DNA from: Clostridia bacterium
GTDB lineage: Bacteria; Bacillota; Clostridia; Christensenellales; Borkfalkiaceae
Direction: 5' to 3'
NCBI GenBank assembly: GCA_900770685.1
Contig: CAAGLC010000082.1
Location: 1 to 30,649, forward strand
Length of the DNA: 30,649 nt
Of this stretch, positions 22,004-29,813 are shown piece after piece. A program made the translations under genes and the position numbers. Position 1 is the stretch's first letter, and each line of letters begins with the position of its first letter. Under the pieces are notes generated by a model. It saw only the letters and a program-made list of their open reading frames with translations, had not been told where the DNA came from and did not search any database.

Positions 22004-22786
22004 TTATTCATCACTAGCCATATTTTTATTAAACGCCACTATCGTTAATACCACGCTAGCAAGCGTAAACACGGATATTGGAATAAGTCCTAATATTGCA
22101 ATGCTATTAAACGCATATACTTGCCCAAAAGCATTATAGGAATTGGTTATTACTCTACCTATATAAACTGATGGGTAAAACGGTAAAATTCTACAAAGCG
22201 ATTCAAACCCTCCCATAGTTTCAATAGGCATCCAACACCCGCCGAGTATTCCGGCTAGGCTTATAAAAATTGAACAAATGCCCGGTGCAGATTTATCGTT
22301 TAATATAGTACCAATAAATACTCCAAGAAAAACGTTGGTAATTAGTATTGGTAATTGAGAAACGAATAACAATAAAATACTGCCTATAGATAAGTAATTT
22401 ACGCTAGATATTAAAGATATTACCAAACCCGTTATCACGCATACGACAGTTTGCAATATCCCTATAAATAGTCCCACGAGTGAATATCCTAAAATAAAAT
22501 TCCAAGATTTCATTGGAGATGAATATAATCGCTTTAAGAAAAAACTTTGTTTGTCCTTTGAAACGCTAAGCGACATCGTTAACATAACAAAAGTGTATGA
22601 AAACACCATTATTCCCGGCAATAGCGATTGTATTTCAAACATTGGCGTGTTCCCGCTTGAATATTTATTTATTAAGTTAAATAGTACGAACATTACGATA
22701 GGAAATCCTAAGCAAAAAATATAAATAATGGGGTCTCTTAAAACTTCTTTTAGGTTTCTTTTATAAAAATTTAAAGTCCTATTCAT
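22004..22786 (-). CDS. ABC-2 type transporter permease
   Basis: A 260-residue membrane protein with six hydrophobic segments, beginning with the coupling region NFYKRNLKEVLRDPIIYIFCLGFPIVMFV typical of ABC-2 exporters. The segment around ICSIFISLAGILGGCWMPIETM matches the conserved ABC-2 stretch before the last helices (normally with GGxxxP). It pairs with the ATPase encoded upstream, whose gene it overlaps by 8 bases. Such exporters move antibiotics, lipids or polysaccharides; nothing here defines the cargo. Confidence 0.9.
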   Translation of the reverse strand: MNRTLNFYKRNLKEVLRDPIIYIFCLGFPIVMFVLFNLINKYSSGNTPMFEIQSLLPGIMVFSYTFVMLTMSLSVSKDKQSFFLKRLYSSPMKSWNFILGYSLVGLFIGILQTVVCVITGLVISLISSVNYLSIGSILLLFVSQLPILITNVFLGVFIGTILNDKSAPGICSIFISLAGILGGCWMPIETMGGFESLCRILPFYPSVYIGRVITNSYNAFGQVYAFNSIAILGLIPISVFTLASVVLTIVAFNKNMASDE

Positions 22787-23498
22787 TAGTTGCCTCCACT
22801 AGCTTTATAAAAGCATCTTCAAACCTTTCGGTGCTGGTTAATTTTCTTATCTCGTTGGTAGTTCCCGTTTGAAGTAATTTGCCGTTTGACAGTATTGCAA
22901 CTCTATCACACAAATTCTCTATTTCTTCTAGATAATGTGAAGTTAAAATTATGGTCATATCGTTTTTTAATTTTTTTATTATCTCCCATAATTCTCGCCT
23001 AGCAAACACGTCTAATCCTAAGGTAGGCTCATCAAGAAATAAAATTTTAGGCTTTGATATTAGCGCCACCGCAATAGATAATCTCCTTTTATATCCACCC
23101 GATAACGTTTTTGCTCTTTGGTTTAATACTTCACTTAAATTAAAGGTTTTTATTATTTCACTTATTGTTTCAACTTGATTAACATTATATATGTTCGCAA
23201 AAAACTCCAAATTTTCCATTACCGTTAAATTATTAGCAACAGACGTTTCTTGCGGTGAAATATCAATTATCTCTTTAATTTTATTTATATCCTTATCTAA
23301 ATCAAAACCGCTTATGGTTACGCTTCCACTCGCTTTTTTAGTTAATCCGCAAAGTATTTTAATTAAAGTAGTTTTCCCTGCTCCATTAACTCCTAAAAGC
23401 CCGAATAATTCACCCTCTCTTATCGTTAAAGAAAGATTGTCTAACGCTCTTTTCGATTTATAGTTCTTAGATAAATTGTTTATAGTTATAACGTTCAT
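22779..23498 (-). CDS. ABC transporter ATP-binding protein (drug/lipid exporter type)
   Basis: A 239-residue ATPase of the CcmA/DrrA-like exporter group. It has Walker A GVNGAGKTT (about 36-44), Q-loop in DISPQETSV, signature LSGGYKRRLSIA, Walker B ILFLDEPTLGLD and switch His in LTSHYLEEIE. It ends a few residues after FIKLVEATNE without the extra C-terminal domain of DrrA. It lies between the AbrB-like regulator gene (10 bases upstream) and its permease gene (overlapping), forming a compact three-gene export unit. Its natural substrate is unknown. Confidence 0.94.
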   Translation of the reverse strand: MNVITINNLSKNYKSKRALDNLSLTIREGELFGLLGVNGAGKTTLIKILCGLTKKASGSVTISGFDLDKDINKIKEIIDISPQETSVANNLTVMENLEFFANIYNVNQVETISEIIKTFNLSEVLNQRAKTLSGGYKRRLSIAVALISKPKILFLDEPTLGLDVFARRELWEIIKKLKNDMTIILTSHYLEEIENLCDRVAILSNGKLLQTGTTNEIRKLTSTERFEDAFIKLVEATNE

Positions 23499-23508
23499 CT
23501 ACGCCACC

Positions 23509-23703
23509 TTACTGACCTAATACTTTATCCGTCAAATCCTCAATTGCATCTGCTTTTAATAACGCAATTCCTTTTGCCTTATCACAAAGTAGTATAACCG
23601 AATCACCCGATTTAATGTCGAACATATTTCTTATCTCTTTAGGTATAACGATTTGCCCTTTCTCTCCCACTTTACATATTCCAAAATATTTGTTTTTATC
23701 CAT
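23509..23703 (-). CDS. AbrB/SpoVT-family DNA-binding regulator
   Basis: A 64-residue protein with the swapped-hairpin AbrB/MazE DNA-binding fold: VGEKGQIVIPKEIRNMFDIKSGDSVILL (about residues 12-39) is the complete signature. A short helical tail (DAIEDLTDKVLGQ) follows. It should bind as a dimer or tetramer. As first gene of the exporter operon, downstream of a promoter with direct repeats, it is probably an autoregulator of this unit. It is not accompanied by a toxin gene, so a MazE antitoxin role is unlikely. AAGGAG precedes the ATG. Confidence 0.92.
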   Translation of the reverse strand: MDKNKYFGICKVGEKGQIVIPKEIRNMFDIKSGDSVILLCDKAKGIALLKADAIEDLTDKVLGQ

Positions 23704-23744
23704 ATTATTCTCCTTAGGTATGATTAGTTATACTTTTCATACTA

Positions 23745-23773
23745 ATTATACTTTTACTATTTAACTTTGTCAA
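23745..23773 (-). promoter_or_regulatory. Promoter of the AbrB-ABC exporter operon with repeat-rich leader
   Basis: Minus-strand TTGACA (23768-23773), 17 bases, TATAAT (23745-23750): perfect consensus. The 10-mer AAAAGTATAA occurs twice, 18 bases apart, once covering the -10 and once in the leader. An inverted pair TTAGT/ACTAA lies between them, as might suit an AbrB-type operator. Confidence 0.88.
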
Positions 23774-23774
23774 G

Positions 23775-23811
23775 AAAAAAACACCGTATCGGTTTAATAT
23801 GGTGTTTTTTT
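23775..23811 (-). terminator. Terminator of the mrnC-recR operon
   Basis: Stem AACACCGTAT/ATATGGTGTT (one G-T pair, 7-base loop) is flanked by A and T tracts, with seven T on the minus strand, directly after the recR stop. It abuts the -35 box of the next operon. Confidence 0.88.
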
Positions 23812-23815
23812 AAGT

Positions 23816-24409
23816 TTATAAAGTTTTACGGTCTAAAAAGGCTCTTGCAAGGCTAACTTCATCTGCATACTCTATTTCCGTTCCAATCGGTATGCCGTGC
23901 GCAAGTCTTGTAACCTTAATTCCTAACGGTTTTACCAAATTAGTAATATACATTGCGGTTGCTTCTCCCTCAACGTCTGGATTGGTTGCAAGAATAACTT
24001 CTTTAACCCCGCCTTTTGCAATCCTTTCTAAAAGCCCCTTAACGTTTATATCGTTAGGTCCTATCCCGTCAAGCGGAGAAATCGTTCCGTGCAATACGTG
24101 GTAAACTCCGTTAAACTCGTTTAGTTTTTCTATCGCTATAACGTCTTTAGGTTCTTTAACCACGCAAATTATTTCAGGCAAGCGAGTCGAACATATTTCG
24201 CACGCTTCACTTTCGGAAAAATTACCACACGTTTTGCAATATTTAACCTTACTTTTTGCGTTCAATATTGCTTCTGCAAAATTTTTCGCCTCGTCGTTCG
24301 ACATATTGATTACTTTATAAGCAAATCTTTGCGCCGTTTTCGCGCCTACGCCTGGAAGTTTTGAAAACTCGTTTATTAGTTTTCCTATAGGTTCGATATA
24401 CACCTTCAT
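23816..24409 (-). CDS. recR: Recombination mediator RecR
   Basis: A 197-residue RecR, which with RecF/RecO helps load RecA at gaps. It has the N-terminal helix-hairpin-helix LPGVGAKTAQRFAYKVI, a Cys4 zinc finger (CKTCGNFSESEACEIC), then the Toprim domain starting ICVVKEPKDVIAIE and including HGTISPLDGIGPNDI and ATNPDVEGEATA. Length is normal. It is the last gene of the operon, 3 bases after ybaB, in the dnaX-ybaB-recR order conserved across bacteria. Confidence 0.97.
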   Translation of the reverse strand: MKVYIEPIGKLINEFSKLPGVGAKTAQRFAYKVINMSNDEAKNFAEAILNAKSKVKYCKTCGNFSESEACEICSTRLPEIICVVKEPKDVIAIEKLNEFNGVYHVLHGTISPLDGIGPNDINVKGLLERIAKGGVKEVILATNPDVEGEATAMYITNLVKPLGIKVTRLAHGIPIGTEIEYADEVSLARAFLDRKTL

Positions 24410-24412
24410 TTC

Positions 24413-24763
24413 TTATATACCTAAACCACCAAAAGCGCCCATCTTTTCACTATACGCTTTATCTGCCTTTTCGTACGCTTCGTTAAGCGACGCAACTATT
24501 AAGTCTTCTAGCATTGTTAAGTCGTCCATATCTACTGCGTCAGGAGATATTTCTATGCTCTTAACAACCTTTTTCGCGCTCATAACGACCTTTACTAAGC
24601 CACCGCCTGCGCTCCCTTCAATTTCCATTTCCTCTAGTTTTTCTTGCGCTTTTTGCATATTCTCCTGCATTTTTTGCGCTTCCTTCATTAGGTTTTGCAT
24701 TTGGTTTCTGCCAAAGCCTCCACCGAAGCCTCCGCCTCCGAATCCACCTCTATATCCTGCCAT
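24413..24763 (-). CDS. YbaB/EbfC nucleoid-associated protein
   Basis: The 116-residue protein has a long N-terminal helix (MQNLMKEAQKMQENMQKAQEKLEEMEIEG) followed by GGGLVKVVMSAKKVVKSIEISPD and the C-terminal helix DLIVASLNEAYEKADKAYSEKM, the standard YbaB fold that binds DNA as a dimer. An additional 18-residue Gly/Arg/Phe-rich head (GYRGGFGGGGFGGGFGRN) precedes the fold; shorter versions occur in Clostridia. It lies 13 bases after dnaX and 3 before recR. Confidence 0.95.
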   Translation of the reverse strand: MAGYRGGFGGGGFGGGFGRNQMQNLMKEAQKMQENMQKAQEKLEEMEIEGSAGGGLVKVVMSAKKVVKSIEISPDAVDMDDLTMLEDLIVASLNEAYEKADKAYSEKMGAFGGLGI

Positions 24764-24776
24764 AATCTATCTCCTT

Positions 24777-26336
24777 TTATTTTTTTACTATTACTATATC
24801 GTCACCGAATATTTTCTTTATCTTTTCAGTTGCGTCGTCAACCTCTGATAAAAGTTTTTCGCGTTTATATTCTTCTACTTCTATCTCAAAAGGCAAATAT
24901 TCGTTTAACGCTTCTTTAATTTTATTAACGTTATCGACCTTTTTAATCAACTCTCCGTCCGACGAATTTGACGGCGTTAACTTAACCACTTTACCTATCG
25001 TTTCAATCGATACCGATTGCATAACGTTCCAAAGCATTTCGCTCCCGTTCTTTCTTAAAAACGTTAAAACTTTTGCTTTTAATTCTTGACTCGTTGCCGA
25101 TTCTACGTCCTTTTTTTCTATCGTTTCTTCCTTACGCTCAACTTCTATTTTAGGCTCTTTTTTTGCCTCACAAACCTTAATATCGCCTTTTTCAATTATC
25201 TCTTCAAGCGTTTTTATTCTAACCATTAACGCATCAATATCGTAGTCGCTTTGAGGCTTTGACGCTTTTAACACCGAGGTTTCGAATACTATTCTAGGAT
25301 TGTTAGAATATTTAAGCGAATTTTCTGCTAGCGTAAATATTTCTAACGCCCTTAAAATTTTATCGCTTACAACGTTATCACAGGCGCTCTTTAAGGCGTT
25401 ATACTTATCCGTCGGATAAGATAAAATTTTATTTGCGTCTTCACACGTCTTTATTATTAAAGCGTCCCTAAGTAGTGAATTTATTTCCTTTATTATCACT
25501 CCAACACTTTTTCCCGATTCGCAAACCTTATCTATTAATCCTAAAAGTTCTCCCGTTTTTGAATCTAAAATCGCATTTGTCAATTCTAATATCGTTTCAA
25601 AATTCGTAGAGCCTAATATATTCATAACGTCGTTATAGGTTAGCTTTTTATCGCTATACGAAATTGCAATATCGGCAATTGACAGCGCGTCCCTTATACT
25701 GCCCTCACCGGCTTTAGCTATCGCTACGATAGCCTCCTTATCGTATTCCTTTTTTTGCTCTTTGAAAATTTGTTCTATTAATCCTGTTATGCGCTCTATC
25801 GATATCAATCTAAAGTCAAAACGCATACATCTTGACAATATCGTTGCCGGAATTTTGTGAACTTCCGTCGTTGCCAAGATAAATACGGCGTGCTTCGGGG
25901 GTTCTTCTAAGGTTTTTAACAACGCGTTAAACGCCGCGCCGGTTAGCATATGAACTTCGTCGATAATATACACTTTGTATTTGCACGATACAGGTGGATA
26001 TTGAACGTTTTCTTTTAATTCTCTTATTTCGTTTACACCGTTATTTGACGCTGCGTCTATTTCTATAACGTCGATATTAGACGGGTCTTGTAGGCTTAAG
26101 CACGTTGCACACTTATGACATGGCGAACCGTTTACCGGCGACTCGCAATTTATTGCTTTTGAAAATATTTTTGCGCAAGACGTTTTTCCCGTCCCTCTCG
26201 TTCCCGTAAAAAGATACGCATGCCCTAACCTTTGATTTTCTATCTGATTAACGAGCGTCGTTACGATATGCTCTTGTCCAATCAGTTTATCAAACGTCGT
26301 TGGTCTGTATCTTCTATATAGCGCAAGATATGACAT
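24777..26336 (-). CDS. dnaX: DNA polymerase III tau/gamma subunit
   Basis: A 519-residue clamp-loader ATPase. AAA+ motifs: FTGTRGTGKTSCAK (Walker A, about 43-56), the zinc module CESPVNGSPCHKCATC, VYIIDEVHMLTGAAFNALLKTLEEPP (Walker B and beyond), sensor 1 ILATTEVHKIP and arginine-finger SRC. Domain III ends near 365. A low-complexity Lys/Glu linker (about 378-410) and a short C-terminal tau-like domain (about 415-519) follow. The linker contains two in-phase A-rich slippery heptamers; the first, after a -1 shift, reaches a stop two codons later and would give a product of about 395 residues. The start follows a GAGAG ribosome site 13 bases after sigH. Confidence 0.97.
   Translation of the reverse strand: MSYLALYRRYRPTTFDKLIGQEHIVTTLVNQIENQRLGHAYLFTGTRGTGKTSCAKIFSKAINCESPVNGSPCHKCATCLSLQDPSNIDVIEIDAASNNGVNEIRELKENVQYPPVSCKYKVYIIDEVHMLTGAAFNALLKTLEEPPKHAVFILATTEVHKIPATILSRCMRFDFRLISIERITGLIEQIFKEQKKEYDKEAIVAIAKAGEGSIRDALSIADIAISYSDKKLTYNDVMNILGSTNFETILELTNAILDSKTGELLGLIDKVCESGKSVGVIIKEINSLLRDALIIKTCEDANKILSYPTDKYNALKSACDNVVSDKILRALEIFTLAENSLKYSNNPRIVFETSVLKASKPQSDYDIDALMVRIKTLEEIIEKGDIKVCEAKKEPKIEVERKEETIEKKDVESATSQELKAKVLTFLRKNGSEMLWNVMQSVSIETIGKVVKLTPSNSSDGELIKKVDNVNKIKEALNEYLPFEIEVEEYKREKLLSEVDDATEKIKKIFGDDIVIVKK
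25150..25166 (-). promoter_or_regulatory. Candidate -1 frameshift or slippage site in dnaX
   Basis: In the reading frame GCA AAA AAA GAG (codons 391-394) the heptamer A-AAA-AAA is in the phase for tandem -1 slippage. The shifted frame reads AGA GCC TAA, so a shortened DnaX of about 395 residues would result. AAGG lies 10 bases upstream and AGGC/GCCT could pair around the site. A second in-phase A-AAA-AAG lies at about 25110-25117. Confidence 0.4.
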
Positions 26337-26349
26337 ATTCTCTCCTCTA

Positions 26350-26931
26350 CTATCCGTTAAGTTCTTGTAGTTTTTTTCTTATTCTTTGTATTGCGTTATC
26401 TATAGATTTTTCCTTCTTTCCCGTTCTTTCGCTTATATCGGAATAGGAAAAACCTTGCAAATAATATAGCAAAATTTTATATTCGAACTGGCTTAGTTTT
26501 TGTTTTATCGTTTCTCTAAGTTCGTCGTGCGACTCCATCTCAATCACTTTTCGCTCCGGATCAAAATTTTTATCGCACACGAGAAGATTTTTATCTTCGT
26601 CGTTCCCGTCCGTACCTGACAACGATATATAATTGTTTAACGGCTTATTCTTATTCCTATTTGACTTCTTTATTGCAGTTATTATATTGGTCTTTATGCA
26701 AGTATATGCGTACGCCTTAAAACTTGATTTACCGTTAAACGACGTTATCGCTTTGAATACGCCGATCATTCCCTCTTGAATTAAATCGTCTATATCTCCG
26801 CTGGTCAAAAAGTACGAGCGAGCAATAGAATTTATCATCGGCTTATATCTTTCCATTAAACTCTCTAACGCAATCTCGTCCTTATTGGCAAGATAAGCAA
26901 GTTCTTCGTCAGTTAATTTTTCAAATTTCAT
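26350..26931 (-). CDS. sigH: Sigma-70 family factor, SigH type
   Basis: A 193-residue sigma factor. Region 2 (about 12-85) contains LMERYKPMINSIARSYF, DIDDLIQEGMIGVFKAI and FKAYAYTCIKTNIITAIKK; region 4 (about 130-190) contains LSQFEYKILLYYLQGFSYSDISERTGKKEKSIDNAIQRIRKKL. Domain content and the upstream genes mrnC and rlmB are those of SigH, which in Bacillus directs early stationary-phase and sporulation genes. The usual yacP gene between rlmB and sigH is missing. Its ATG overlaps the rlmB stop (ATGA). A role outside sporulation remains possible. Confidence 0.85.
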   Translation of the reverse strand: MKFEKLTDEELAYLANKDEIALESLMERYKPMINSIARSYFLTSGDIDDLIQEGMIGVFKAITSFNGKSSFKAYAYTCIKTNIITAIKKSNRNKNKPLNNYISLSGTDGNDEDKNLLVCDKNFDPERKVIEMESHDELRETIKQKLSQFEYKILLYYLQGFSYSDISERTGKKEKSIDNAIQRIRKKLQELNG

Positions 26932-27647
26932 TTTCTTCTTTGTCTAACCGCTTCATACACGGCTACTCCACATGCAACCGACGCGTTAAGGGAGTTAACT
27001 TTTCCATACATTGGTATTGATATGATACCGTCGCATTTTTCCCTTGTTAAACGCTTAACTCCACTATCTTCACCACCGATTACTAAACATATATTACCGG
27101 TTAAATCGGTTTTGTAAATTTCTTCGCCGTTTGCTTCTGCGCCATAAACCCAAATCCCGTTTTGTTTTAGCAAGTCAATAGTAGTATTGATATTGGTTAC
27201 TCTTGCTACTTTTACGTGATTTAACGCTCCCGAAGATATTCTCATTACCGTGTCGTTAACCGATGCGCTTCTATCTTTACCGATTATAATTCCGTCAACT
27301 CCTGCACACTCGCAAACTCTGATAATACTTCCTAGATTATGCGGATCTAATATCTCGTTTAGGATTACTATGAACGCATCTTTATCTTTAGTTGCTTCTA
27401 ATATATCGTAAACGTCGTAGTATTTATAATCAGACGTAAAGGCTATAAAACCTTGACTCCTTTTACTTTCGCTTTCCTTTTCTATTACGTACTTGTCCAC
27501 CAACTGCACTTTGATTTTGTGCGAACGCATTACGTTGATTAATCTCTTACTCGCATCATCCTTTAAGTCTTTTTGAACTAATACCTTATCAATCTCTTTA
27601 TCGGTTTTTAGTAATTCGTAAACAGCGTTTCTTCCTTCAATCTTCAT
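26928..27647 (-). CDS. rlmB: 23S rRNA (guanosine-2'-O-)-methyltransferase, RlmB/TrmH family
   Basis: A 239-residue SPOUT methyltransferase. The N-terminal substrate-binding domain (about 1-75, starting MKIEGRNAVYELL) is L30e-like. The knotted catalytic domain has motif 1 ILDPHNLGSIIRVCECAGVDG, motif 2 LVIGGEDSGV and motif 3 SIPMYGKVNSLNASVACGVAVYE. These mark the RlmB/YacO group that methylates a guanosine of 23S rRNA; tRNA (TrmH) activity cannot be excluded. It overlaps mrnC by one base and sigH by four. Confidence 0.92.
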   Translation of the reverse strand: MKIEGRNAVYELLKTDKEIDKVLVQKDLKDDASKRLINVMRSHKIKVQLVDKYVIEKESESKRSQGFIAFTSDYKYYDVYDILEATKDKDAFIVILNEILDPHNLGSIIRVCECAGVDGIIIGKDRSASVNDTVMRISSGALNHVKVARVTNINTTIDLLKQNGIWVYGAEANGEEIYKTDLTGNICLVIGGEDSGVKRLTREKCDGIISIPMYGKVNSLNASVACGVAVYEAVRQRRK

Positions 27648-28042
27648 TATTTTTTTCCTTTATTTAATATGTAATTTAATCTGTCCTTATTCCCCGTCAA
27701 GTATAAATATCCTAATAAGGCTTCAAAACCCGTTGACGTGTTATATTCGCTAACAGAGGCGCTTTTACTTCTCGTTGACTTCTTCGTGTTCCTGCCCCTT
27801 TTGAAAACTGAAATTTCTTCCTCGGTTAACAAATGCTCAATCTCTCTATAAAATTGGGCTTGAGCAGACGCTCTAACTTCGCTTACGGCAAGTTTGTTCA
27901 GTTCTCCACTCTTACTGTCGCTAAAAAAGGTTAGCCTTTCTCTAACGAACAAAGAATATACTGCGTCCCCTACGAACGCCAGCACCACGGGGCTTAAGTT
28001 ATCCGCTTTTTCTTTATCCATTACTTCGTCAATATGAAACAT
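27647..28042 (-). CDS. mrnC: Mini-ribonuclease III (23S rRNA maturation)
   Basis: A 131-residue RNase III catalytic domain without a double-stranded-RNA-binding domain. The signature VLAFVGDAVYSLFVRERL (about 19-36) contains the catalytic Asp, and EYNTSTGFEALLGYLYLTG supplies the second acidic site. In Bacillus, MrnC trims 23S rRNA ends. It is first in the operon, next to an rRNA methyltransferase acting on the same molecule. The ribosome site GGGGGA is close to the ATG. Confidence 0.94.
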   Translation of the reverse strand: MFHIDEVMDKEKADNLSPVVLAFVGDAVYSLFVRERLTFFSDSKSGELNKLAVSEVRASAQAQFYREIEHLLTEEEISVFKRGRNTKKSTRSKSASVSEYNTSTGFEALLGYLYLTGNKDRLNYILNKGKK

Positions 28043-28066
28043 ACTTCCCCCATTATTTCAGTTTAT

Positions 28067-28095
28067 ATTATACAATATTATTATTAAAATTACAA
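28067..28095 (-). promoter_or_regulatory. Promoter of the mrnC-rlmB-sigH-dnaX-ybaB-recR operon
   Basis: Minus-strand TTGTAA (28090-28095), 17 bases, TATAAT (28067-28072). All six genes downstream are overlapping or at most 13 bases apart, with no terminator before 23811. Confidence 0.85.
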
Positions 28096-28127
28096 TAGAA
28101 AAGCCCGAATATTTCGGGCTTTTCTAT
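28095..28127 (-). terminator. Terminator of cwlD
   Basis: A perfect 15-bp stem (28095-28109 with 28113-28127) with loop TAT lies just past the cwlD stop on the minus strand. The following T run is mixed with A. Its far end touches the -35 box of the mrnC promoter. Confidence 0.75.
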
Positions 28128-28129
28128 TT

Positions 28130-28837
28130 TCATCTATCAATAATGGTAGTTTCTGCTAAATAATCAACTATTCCCTTAAATAAAGAGTAGGCTACAGTTT
28201 CTTGGTATTCCTCGGTAATTAGCAATGCCTCTTCCTCCGGATTAGATAAAAATCCACACTCTGCGATTATTGAAGGATAGTTGCTACAATTAAGTATGTA
28301 ATAGTCCCCCGTTAAAGCGCTAAAACTTCTAGTACTCTCTGGCAACTCGTTAAACGCCGTTTGCACTCTTTCTGCCAAAATTTTACCGTACTCACAATCT
28401 TTTTTATAGAAGATTTGTGCGCCACGTCTTGAACTTAGGGCATACTTGTTCAAATGAACGCTTACAACTATTGAAGGTTTTGCTCTATTTATTATCTCCT
28501 TCCTTTTTTCCATATCTTTACGCTTTAGATTTTTGGTTGCAATACCATATAACCCTGCGCTACCACTTCTCGTTAATACTACGTCAAAACCTCCGTCTAT
28601 CAAAAGGCGTTCTAACTTTTTAACTATGGCTAGGTTTAGTTCACTTTCCTTTACTCCGGTTCTTACTCCCGAAACGCCTCCGTCCACGCCCCCGTGCCCT
28701 GCGTCTAGCACTACCTTTACTTTTGGTTGTTCGCTACTTAGAGCGCTTCCGTTCTTTAACGACGAAAAACAAAATACAAAAGTGATTGCCGTTAGAATTA
28801 ACATTGATATTACAATTAAACTTCTTCTCTTAAACAA
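28130..28837 (-). CDS. cwlD: N-acetylmuramoyl-L-alanine amidase, CwlD type
   Basis: A 235-residue exported Amidase_3 zinc enzyme. A basic start and hydrophobic helix (about 6-26) form an uncleaved or signal-type anchor. The catalytic domain has VVLDAGHGGVDGG (zinc His), GVKESELNLAIVKKL (zinc Glu), RKEIINRAKPSIVVSVHLNKY (second zinc His) and AECGFLSNPEEEALL (catalytic Glu). The RKEIINRAKP and hydrophobic end fit CwlD, which in spore formers prepares muramic-delta-lactam in cortex. The start is TTG 28835-28837 behind AAGGGG. It is monocistronic; no clear housekeeping promoter is seen in 28838-28980, so a sporulation sigma factor is possible. Confidence 0.85.
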   Translation of the reverse strand: MFKRRSLIVISMLILTAITFVFCFSSLKNGSALSSEQPKVKVVLDAGHGGVDGGVSGVRTGVKESELNLAIVKKLERLLIDGGFDVVLTRSGSAGLYGIATKNLKRKDMEKRKEIINRAKPSIVVSVHLNKYALSSRRGAQIFYKKDCEYGKILAERVQTAFNELPESTRSFSALTGDYYILNCSNYPSIIAECGFLSNPEEEALLITEEYQETVAYSLFKGIVDYLAETTIIDR

Positions 28838-28980
28838 TAATTATCCCCTTTTTTTTGTTGACAACTTAAAGTTATAAACAAACTTATTAACATTTTACCT
28901 TTTTTAAGTGTTTTTTATCTCATTTTCGTTTGATATTTTATTTTATTCAATCATTAGTGCTTTTATAACGAAATAGCAAT

Positions 28981-29007
28981 AAAAAAAGCCCTAATACAAG
29001 GGCTTTT
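28981..29007 (-). terminator. Terminator of the esterase operon
   Basis: A 9-bp stem (28984-28992 with 28999-29007, AAAAGCCCT/AGGGCTTTT) is followed by seven T on the minus strand, directly after the esterase stop. Confidence 0.88.
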
Positions 29008-29013
29008 AAATTT

Positions 29014-29769
29014 TTATTTAAGCATCCAATCAAGCACGCTCTCTGCTTTTTTATCCCAATATTTCCAGTCGTGAACACCTTGTCCGACTTCAAATTTGAT
29101 TGGATATTTATGCTCTTTAGCCATTTCGTTAAAAGCAACGTTCTCTTCACACAAAAAATCACCGTCGCCTATGGTTACAAAAATTTCAGGTTTGATTTTT
29201 TTCAAGGATGCTTTTTTAAGCAAGTCTAAAACGTCGTCCTCAGGCGGTATATCGCCACGAAATATATTATTGATAATTTCAGGGTATCTTTCTCTTGAGG
29301 AGAAAATACTTACTGCCGGTGAAAATGCTCCGCATTTACAAAACTTATCCGGATTTCTTAACGCAATCTTTAGCGCTCCGTATCCACCCATTGAATTTCC
29401 TGCAATAAAATTGTCTTCCCTTAAAGTAGAAAGGGGTAAAAATTGCCTAACAACACTTAATACTTCGCTCGATATAAAGGTATAGTATTTATCGCCGTAT
29501 TTCATATCGGTATAATAACTTCTATCTGCATTTGGCATAATTACCGCTAAATTCCTTTCTATTGCGTAACGTTCTATTGACGTTCTTCTCTGCCAAATAG
29601 TATTATCGTCCGATAAACCGTGAAGCAATAATAGAGTTTTGTATTTCTGAACGGGCTCACAGGTTTTTTGTCCGATTTCTCCATTTGTCCTTTTTTGCGG
29701 GATTATTACGTTTACGTCGGTATTTCTTCCTAAAACTTCAGAAAAAAACTTTATATTCATTAAAGCCAT
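29014..29769 (-). CDS. Alpha/beta-hydrolase esterase (EstA / esterase D-like)
   Basis: A 251-residue esterase of the family containing Lactococcus EstA (tributyrin esterase), S-formylglutathione hydrolases and CE1 acetyl-ester enzymes. The opening ALMNIKFFSEVLGRNTDVNVIIP is typical. LLLLHGLSDDNTIW gives the oxyanion region, GNSMGGYGALK the nucleophile Ser, GDGDFLCEEN the acid and GVHDWKYWD the His. There is no signal peptide, so it acts in the cytoplasm on small acyl or acetyl esters. A ribosome site (GAGGGGGAG) precedes the ATG. It follows a DUF1292 gene by 44 bases. Confidence 0.9.
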   Translation of the reverse strand: MALMNIKFFSEVLGRNTDVNVIIPQKRTNGEIGQKTCEPVQKYKTLLLLHGLSDDNTIWQRRTSIERYAIERNLAVIMPNADRSYYTDMKYGDKYYTFISSEVLSVVRQFLPLSTLREDNFIAGNSMGGYGALKIALRNPDKFCKCGAFSPAVSIFSSRERYPEIINNIFRGDIPPEDDVLDLLKKASLKKIKPEIFVTIGDGDFLCEENVAFNEMAKEHKYPIKFEVGQGVHDWKYWDKKAESVLDWMLK

Positions 29770-29813
29770 AATTATCTCCCCCTCTTTTATCCTTTAATTG
29801 CCTTTTTTACTAA

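Noticed and set aside
23509..23703. MazE-type antitoxin interpretation of the AbrB-like gene
   Set aside because: No toxin-sized partner gene is adjacent; it is followed directly by an ABC exporter.
28838..28980. Sporulation-type promoter for cwlD
   Set aside because: No convincing -10/-35 pair for the housekeeping, sigma-E or sigma-G consensus could be aligned at proper spacing.
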